Position numbers and translations under genes: made by a program. The notes under the pieces were generated by a model that was not told where the DNA came from, ran no database searches, and worked only from the letters and a program-made list of their open reading frames with translations. A stretch of DNA of 9,285 nt from Holosporaceae bacterium (GTDB lineage: Bacteria; Pseudomonadota; Alphaproteobacteria; UBA3830): positions 1 to 9,285 of the forward strand of contig JAIRMS010000082.1 of the NCBI GenBank assembly GCA_031258475.1, given 5' to 3'. Position 1 is the first letter of the stretch. Every line of letters starts with the position of its first letter. Positions 6,785 through 9,285 of the stretch are shown here, one piece after another.

Positions 6785-8119
6785 TTGAACATGCGTGGAT
6801 ATTTTTTAATTTTACCGTTGTTTCTGTTGTTTGCAGATACGTCTGGTGCTACACGAGATTTTGATTTTGAGAAGGAATTCGAAGAGGGGCATTGGTTAAA
6901 TAATGCAATTGACGAGATATTGGCGAGACTAGGCATATACCAGACCGGTTTACGCATTGACGGAAGAGTGGATCTCACCACAGTTTTTGTTAATCAGGAT
7001 CAAAAGACCAGCAGCGATGATGACGCAGTAATATCGTTGCAGGGAGATGTGGATCTTAAATATCTCAATAAATGCGATGGGTATGCCTATGGGTTCGAAA
7101 TAGGAACGAAAACTAATTCTGGCATAATAAAAAATGGGAATCCGATAGTAAAAACTTCATTCCTTTTTTGGGAATCCGATAAAGTCGGATCAATAAAATT
7201 CGGATATGCGCGTACGGCAGCAGATGTGTTCAGCATATGCGGAGATAAATTTCTGGTTGGCTATCTAGGGGCTGGAAGCGGGAATCTCGGCGCTTTTTAT
7301 AACGCGTCCGCCGGTACGATACTCGACACCGGTTTTCCAAGCGACGATTCTCGAGCTGCAAAAATTGCCTGGACGTCTCCTGTCGTTTCAGGATTTTCCG
7401 CGGGTCTGTCGTTTACTCCAGACAGTCGTAACGCAAATCTGTTCAAGACCCATCATAGCAAATCGGATAGTCTCCATGAAAAGGCAGATTTTTTCGGAAT
7501 GAGGAGAACCTATTCGAAAAATATTGTTACCGGCGGCATAGCCTATGAGTTTGGATCTCCGGACGACCTAAATGCAAAGGTTTCTTTTGCCTCCTGGTTG
7601 GGGAGTGGAAAAACTGGCATCAGCGGTGTGGATGTGCACAATATTCGCGCCTACAATGTTGGAGTTGCAATCTGCTATAAAGATCTTCAAACATCGTTTG
7701 GGTATACTGACAATGGCAGATCTTTGTTGGCCAAGAAATATGCTTCGCATGATGTGTCGGCATTCGATGAATCGAAGGCATACAGTCTTACGGATCCTGC
7801 GGTCGGCCTAAGACCAGGAGCGGATGCGGGGAAACTTTATTCGGCCGGGATTGCGTATGCGCTCGGCAAATTAACAGTTTCGGCCGGGTATTTTAAATCG
7901 GTTGTAAAATTTTCCGACCGCGAAAAATCGAAAGCTGATGTGATCACGTTTGCAGGCGAGTACAAAGTTAGCAGAAGTTTAGAGATATATCTAGAATATG
8001 ATCATATTGCAACAAATACCTGTGACAGAGCCCGAATATACGGTGATGCCTGCGGTCGATCTTCAACTGGAAACAACAGAGCCAACGTCTTTATGATTGG
8101 ATCAAAAATCAATTTCTAG
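6785..8119 (+). CDS. General porin (Gram-negative porin superfamily)
   Basis: An outer-membrane diffusion channel. The TTG at 6785 gives 444 residues and the ATG at 6791 gives 442. The ATG is the more natural start, but GGAA (6777-6780) is spaced better for the TTG. A signal peptide follows, MRGYFLILPLFLLFADTSGA counted from the ATG. A short charged helix-like stretch (FDFEKEFEEG to NAIDEILARLG) then precedes the barrel. The barrel begins IDGRVDLTTVFV and shows the alternating pattern of 16-stranded porins (GYAYGFEIGTK, KVGSIKFGYART, GFSAGLSFTPD, LYSAGIAYALGKLTVSAGYF, SLEIYLEYDHI). Family landmarks are the strand KVGSIKFGYA before a loop-3-like region and the C-terminal strand VFMIGSKINF ending in Phe, the usual BAM recognition signal. 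It is transcribed away from the smaller outer membrane protein. Ion or solute specificity cannot be read from the sequence. Confidence 0.87.
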   Translation: MNMRGYFLILPLFLLFADTSGATRDFDFEKEFEEGHWLNNAIDEILARLGIYQTGLRIDGRVDLTTVFVNQDQKTSSDDDAVISLQGDVDLKYLNKCDGYAYGFEIGTKTNSGIIKNGNPIVKTSFLFWESDKVGSIKFGYARTAADVFSICGDKFLVGYLGAGSGNLGAFYNASAGTILDTGFPSDDSRAAKIAWTSPVVSGFSAGLSFTPDSRNANLFKTHHSKSDSLHEKADFFGMRRTYSKNIVTGGIAYEFGSPDDLNAKVSFASWLGSGKTGISGVDVHNIRAYNVGVAICYKDLQTSFGYTDNGRSLLAKKYASHDVSAFDESKAYSLTDPAVGLRPGADAGKLYSAGIAYALGKLTVSAGYFKSVVKFSDREKSKADVITFAGEYKVSRSLEIYLEYDHIATNTCDRARIYGDACGRSSTGNNRANVFMIGSKINF

Positions 8120-8205
8120 GAAGGAATTTGCTTTAATCAATGACGCGGGAAACGACTAGAACAACCGACCTATTCTCATTTTTGTCAGCATATGATTGTG
8201 TGTTT

Positions 8206-8763
8206 TCAAAGTAATCGGGACAGGCATCGCTTTTCCCATTTCTCAAACATACGAAAAATATCGACGCCGAGGCTTGGAGCAACAATCGGCGTATCGAACC
8301 ACCTCAGATCATCGGATTCATCCGAAATTTTAATATCCTCCTGCGGATCAGAAGCCTTCATCAAAAATCGCACATCGTAGTGATAATGGGCTGGAACTTC
8401 TTTGTATTCCGAAGTCAGATGAACTCCAATATCAAAAATTTCATTCGACAACAGTTCGATGTGCTGTAGTCCAGATTCCTCACGGGCTTCTTTCAGAGAA
8501 ACTCGGACGAGATCATAATCTCCATCCGCATGGCCTCCAAGCTGCAGCCAAAATCCTATTTTTTTATGCAAAGTCAGCAAAAATTTCGTGTCGTCGCGGT
8601 TCACAATCCAGCAGGATCCTGTAAAATGCCCGATGGACAACGATCTTTCGAAGCAATCTTCCTGCGAATTCAGAAATTCCAGCATTTTTGCTTTGTCCGC
8701 TACCTCTGTTTCATCAGTTGGATGATAGCGCTCCAGTTTTTCTCTCAGATTTTTGCGGTGCAT
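8206..8763 (-). CDS. NUDIX hydrolase
   Basis: The protein has 185 residues and hydrolyses a nucleoside diphosphate linked to some other moiety; the substrate is unknown. The Nudix box is GHADGDYDLVRVSLKEAREESGL (G77-L99), with metal-binding E92, E95 and E96 intact. The first Glu of the canonical GX5EX7REUXEEXGU is Tyr83 and the Arg is Lys91. The context FWLQLGGHADGD and later PAHYHYDVRFL (124-134) and DLRWF match a bacterial subfamily of about 180 residues that always carries GGHADGD. The N-terminal 45 residues are helical and precede the hydrolase fold. A TATACT -10 element (8793-8788) about 25 bp upstream suggests its own promoter. It converges on the porin gene with an 86-bp gap that shows no clear terminator. 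Confidence 0.88.
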   Translation of the reverse strand: MHRKNLREKLERYHPTDETEVADKAKMLEFLNSQEDCFERSLSIGHFTGSCWIVNRDDTKFLLTLHKKIGFWLQLGGHADGDYDLVRVSLKEAREESGLQHIELLSNEIFDIGVHLTSEYKEVPAHYHYDVRFLMKASDPQEDIKISDESDDLRWFDTPIVAPSLGVDIFRMFEKWEKRCLSRLL

Positions 8764-8787
8764 AATAAAATATCTCGATTATTGCCT

Positions 8788-8793
8788 AGTATA
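8788..8793 (-). promoter_or_regulatory. Possible -10 element of the NUDIX gene
   Basis: TATACT on the minus strand matches the -10 consensus at 5 of 6 positions and would put the transcript start about 18 nt before the ATG at 8763. No good -35 is visible 16-18 bp further up, so this is tentative. Confidence 0.4.
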
Positions 8794-8827
8794 CACGAAT
8801 TGCTATGGTAATGCGATTTTTATTTTC

Positions 8828-8895
8828 TGGATTGCTTCGCTCGCAATGACGAAATTATATCGTCATTGCAAGGAGCAGGGCGACGTGGCAATCCA
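8828..8895. repeat. Palindromic repeat element (small MITE-like hairpin)
   Basis: The outer arms TGGATTGC (8828-8835) and GCAATCCA (8888-8895) pair perfectly, as do the inner arms GCAATGACGA (8843-8852) and TCGTCATTGC (8860-8869) around a 7-nt AT loop. The right arm carries about 11 extra bases, including a GACGTGGC segment, between inner and outer arms. Repeats with this GGATTGC/CAATGACG composition are widely scattered in rickettsial-type and other alphaproteobacterial genomes. It probably folds in RNA as well as DNA. Confidence 0.75.
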
Positions 8896-8971
8896 TTCCT
8901 CTTCACTCTCAACTACGCACCTGCGGCAATCAAGCTAAATGCTCTGACTGCGCACTTCCAAAGTGATTCAT
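8888..8971. repeat. Dispersed repeat of about 80 bp, right copy
   Basis: This is the same-orientation partner of 285-362. It shares GCAATCCA, CTACGC, ATCAAGCTAAATGCT, GACTGC and CAAAGTGATTCAT in the same order. Its first eight bases are also the outer right arm of the palindrome at 8828-8895, so the two are probably parts of one larger repeat unit. Its far end abuts the decayed IS481-family transposase remnant. Confidence 0.8.
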
Positions 8972-8975
8972 GCAT

Positions 8976-9158
8976 AAGAAGTTCCGGAGAGTTTTTCCAA
9001 GAATTCAGGATGAATTCGTGTGGGGTAAGTCTTTTTAAAGTTTTCAGTCTCCTGGCAAAATTGTGAATACTGAAAAATGTTTGCAATGGAGCGAGGAGTT
9101 GGTAGCATAAGCAAAGACTATAACAATAGACCTTCTGCGAAGTAGTTTCGCATTGGAG
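8976..9158 (-). pseudogene. IS481-family transposase remnant (C-terminal end)
   Basis: The minus strand encodes LQTFFSIHNFARRLKTL followed by KRLTPHEFILNSWKNSPEL. It corresponds closely to the conserved C-terminal end of IS481-family transposases, which read about AYNFARRLKTLKGLTPYEFICKxWTxxPExF. The preceding 25 codons (ETTSQKVYCY...) also resemble the family's EATVKRYxY segment but are degenerate. Similarity stops after SPELL, and the frame then runs through the dispersed repeat to a stop at 8913. Upstream, the rest of the transposase is missing and IS5 transposase sequence begins instead. It is therefore a truncated, non-functional relic of a copy different from the one at the left edge. 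Confidence 0.65.
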
Positions 9159-9196
9159 ATTTTGAAGAAGGAGGAGTTGTTTTTCTGAAGCCTGAC

Positions 9197-9285
9197 TCAT
9201 GCAAATTTCAAATTATGGATCCCGGCGATGACGTTGAATCTCATGTGGAGTTTTTTCTTGAAATTTCGGTAAACGGAGCTAAGAA
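9197..9285 (-). CDS. IS5-family transposase, C-terminal end (runs off the right edge; may itself be a fragment)
   Basis: The minus strand from the window edge reads LSSVYRNFKKKLHMRFNVIAG then IHNLKFA and a TGA at 9199-9197. This matches the C-terminal signature of IS5/ISL2/IS1031-type transposases, in which YRNRRxRHxLRFNLIAxIxNxEL closes the protein just after the catalytic Glu region. The rest lies outside the window, so intactness is unknown. The stop is followed within about 40 bp by the IS481 remnant on the same strand. The fragment is only 28 residues, but the RFN-x-IAGI-x-N motif is distinctive. Confidence 0.6.
   Translation of the reverse strand, partial: LSSVYRNFKKKLHMRFNVIAGIHNLKFA

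Noticed and set aside
6637..6864. 75-codon plus-strand open frame ahead of the porin
   Set aside because: It overlaps the porin start out of frame, shows no recognisable domain or good ribosome-binding site, and is best explained as a chance frame.
8120..8205. Bidirectional terminator between the porin and NUDIX genes
   Set aside because: No GC-rich inverted repeat with flanking T-runs is visible in the 86-bp convergent gap.
8866..9066. 66-codon plus-strand open frame through the dispersed repeat
   Set aside because: Made of repeat plus the reverse strand of the IS481 remnant. No protein family resemblance.
9136..9152. Hairpin TGCGAA-GTAGT-TTCGCA
   Set aside because: A 6-bp stem inside the transposase remnant. 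Too short, and no context for a function.
1..9285. CRISPR array, tRNA or rRNA gene, defence or toxin-antitoxin module
   Set aside because: I looked for regularly spaced repeats, tRNA T-loop and acceptor patterns, and small paired genes and found none. Every substantial open frame is either a recognised gene or a shadow of one.

Overview
The window looks like chromosomal DNA from a Gram-negative alphaproteobacterium, probably a host-associated one of the Rickettsiales/Holosporales kind. The evidence is a general beta-barrel porin plus a second small outer-membrane barrel, the tilS-ftsH gene pair, moderately AT-rich DNA, abundant insertion-sequence debris, and a palindromic repeat built on the arms GGATTGC / GCAATGACGA. 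That style of repeat is familiar to me from rickettsial-type genomes. The genus cannot be fixed from the sequence alone.

Left edge (1-362): the N-terminus of an IS481-family transposase (minus strand, running off the window) abuts a truncated N-terminal piece of an IS5-family transposase. The IS5 piece is bounded by a 10-bp direct repeat and adjoins one copy of a dispersed repeat of about 80 bp.

Core (about 468-5301, all plus strand): a TadE-like pseudopilin gene, then tilS (tRNA-Ile lysidine synthase), ftsH (membrane AAA+ metalloprotease) and an rluD-type 23S rRNA pseudouridine synthase. The last two overlap in ATGA and are probably translationally coupled. This is a housekeeping cluster for decoding fidelity, membrane protein quality control and ribosome maturation.

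Middle (5288-6461, minus strand): a SemiSWEET/PQ-loop half-transporter whose stop overlaps the end of the pseudouridine synthase gene by 14 bp, and upstream of it a secreted beta-barrel-like outer membrane protein with a good sigma70-type promoter. Divergent from these is a porin (about 6785-8119, plus), then a convergent NUDIX hydrolase (8206-8763, minus).

Right edge (8828-9285): a palindromic repeat, a second copy of the dispersed repeat found at the left edge, a decayed IS481-family transposase C-terminus, and the C-terminus of an IS5-family transposase leaving the window. The same two IS families and the same repeat, all in the same orientation, therefore bracket the whole gene block. I found no CRISPR array, tRNA or rRNA, defence system or phage module. 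The most unusual material is the repeat/IS architecture at the two edges and the poorly characterised envelope proteins.
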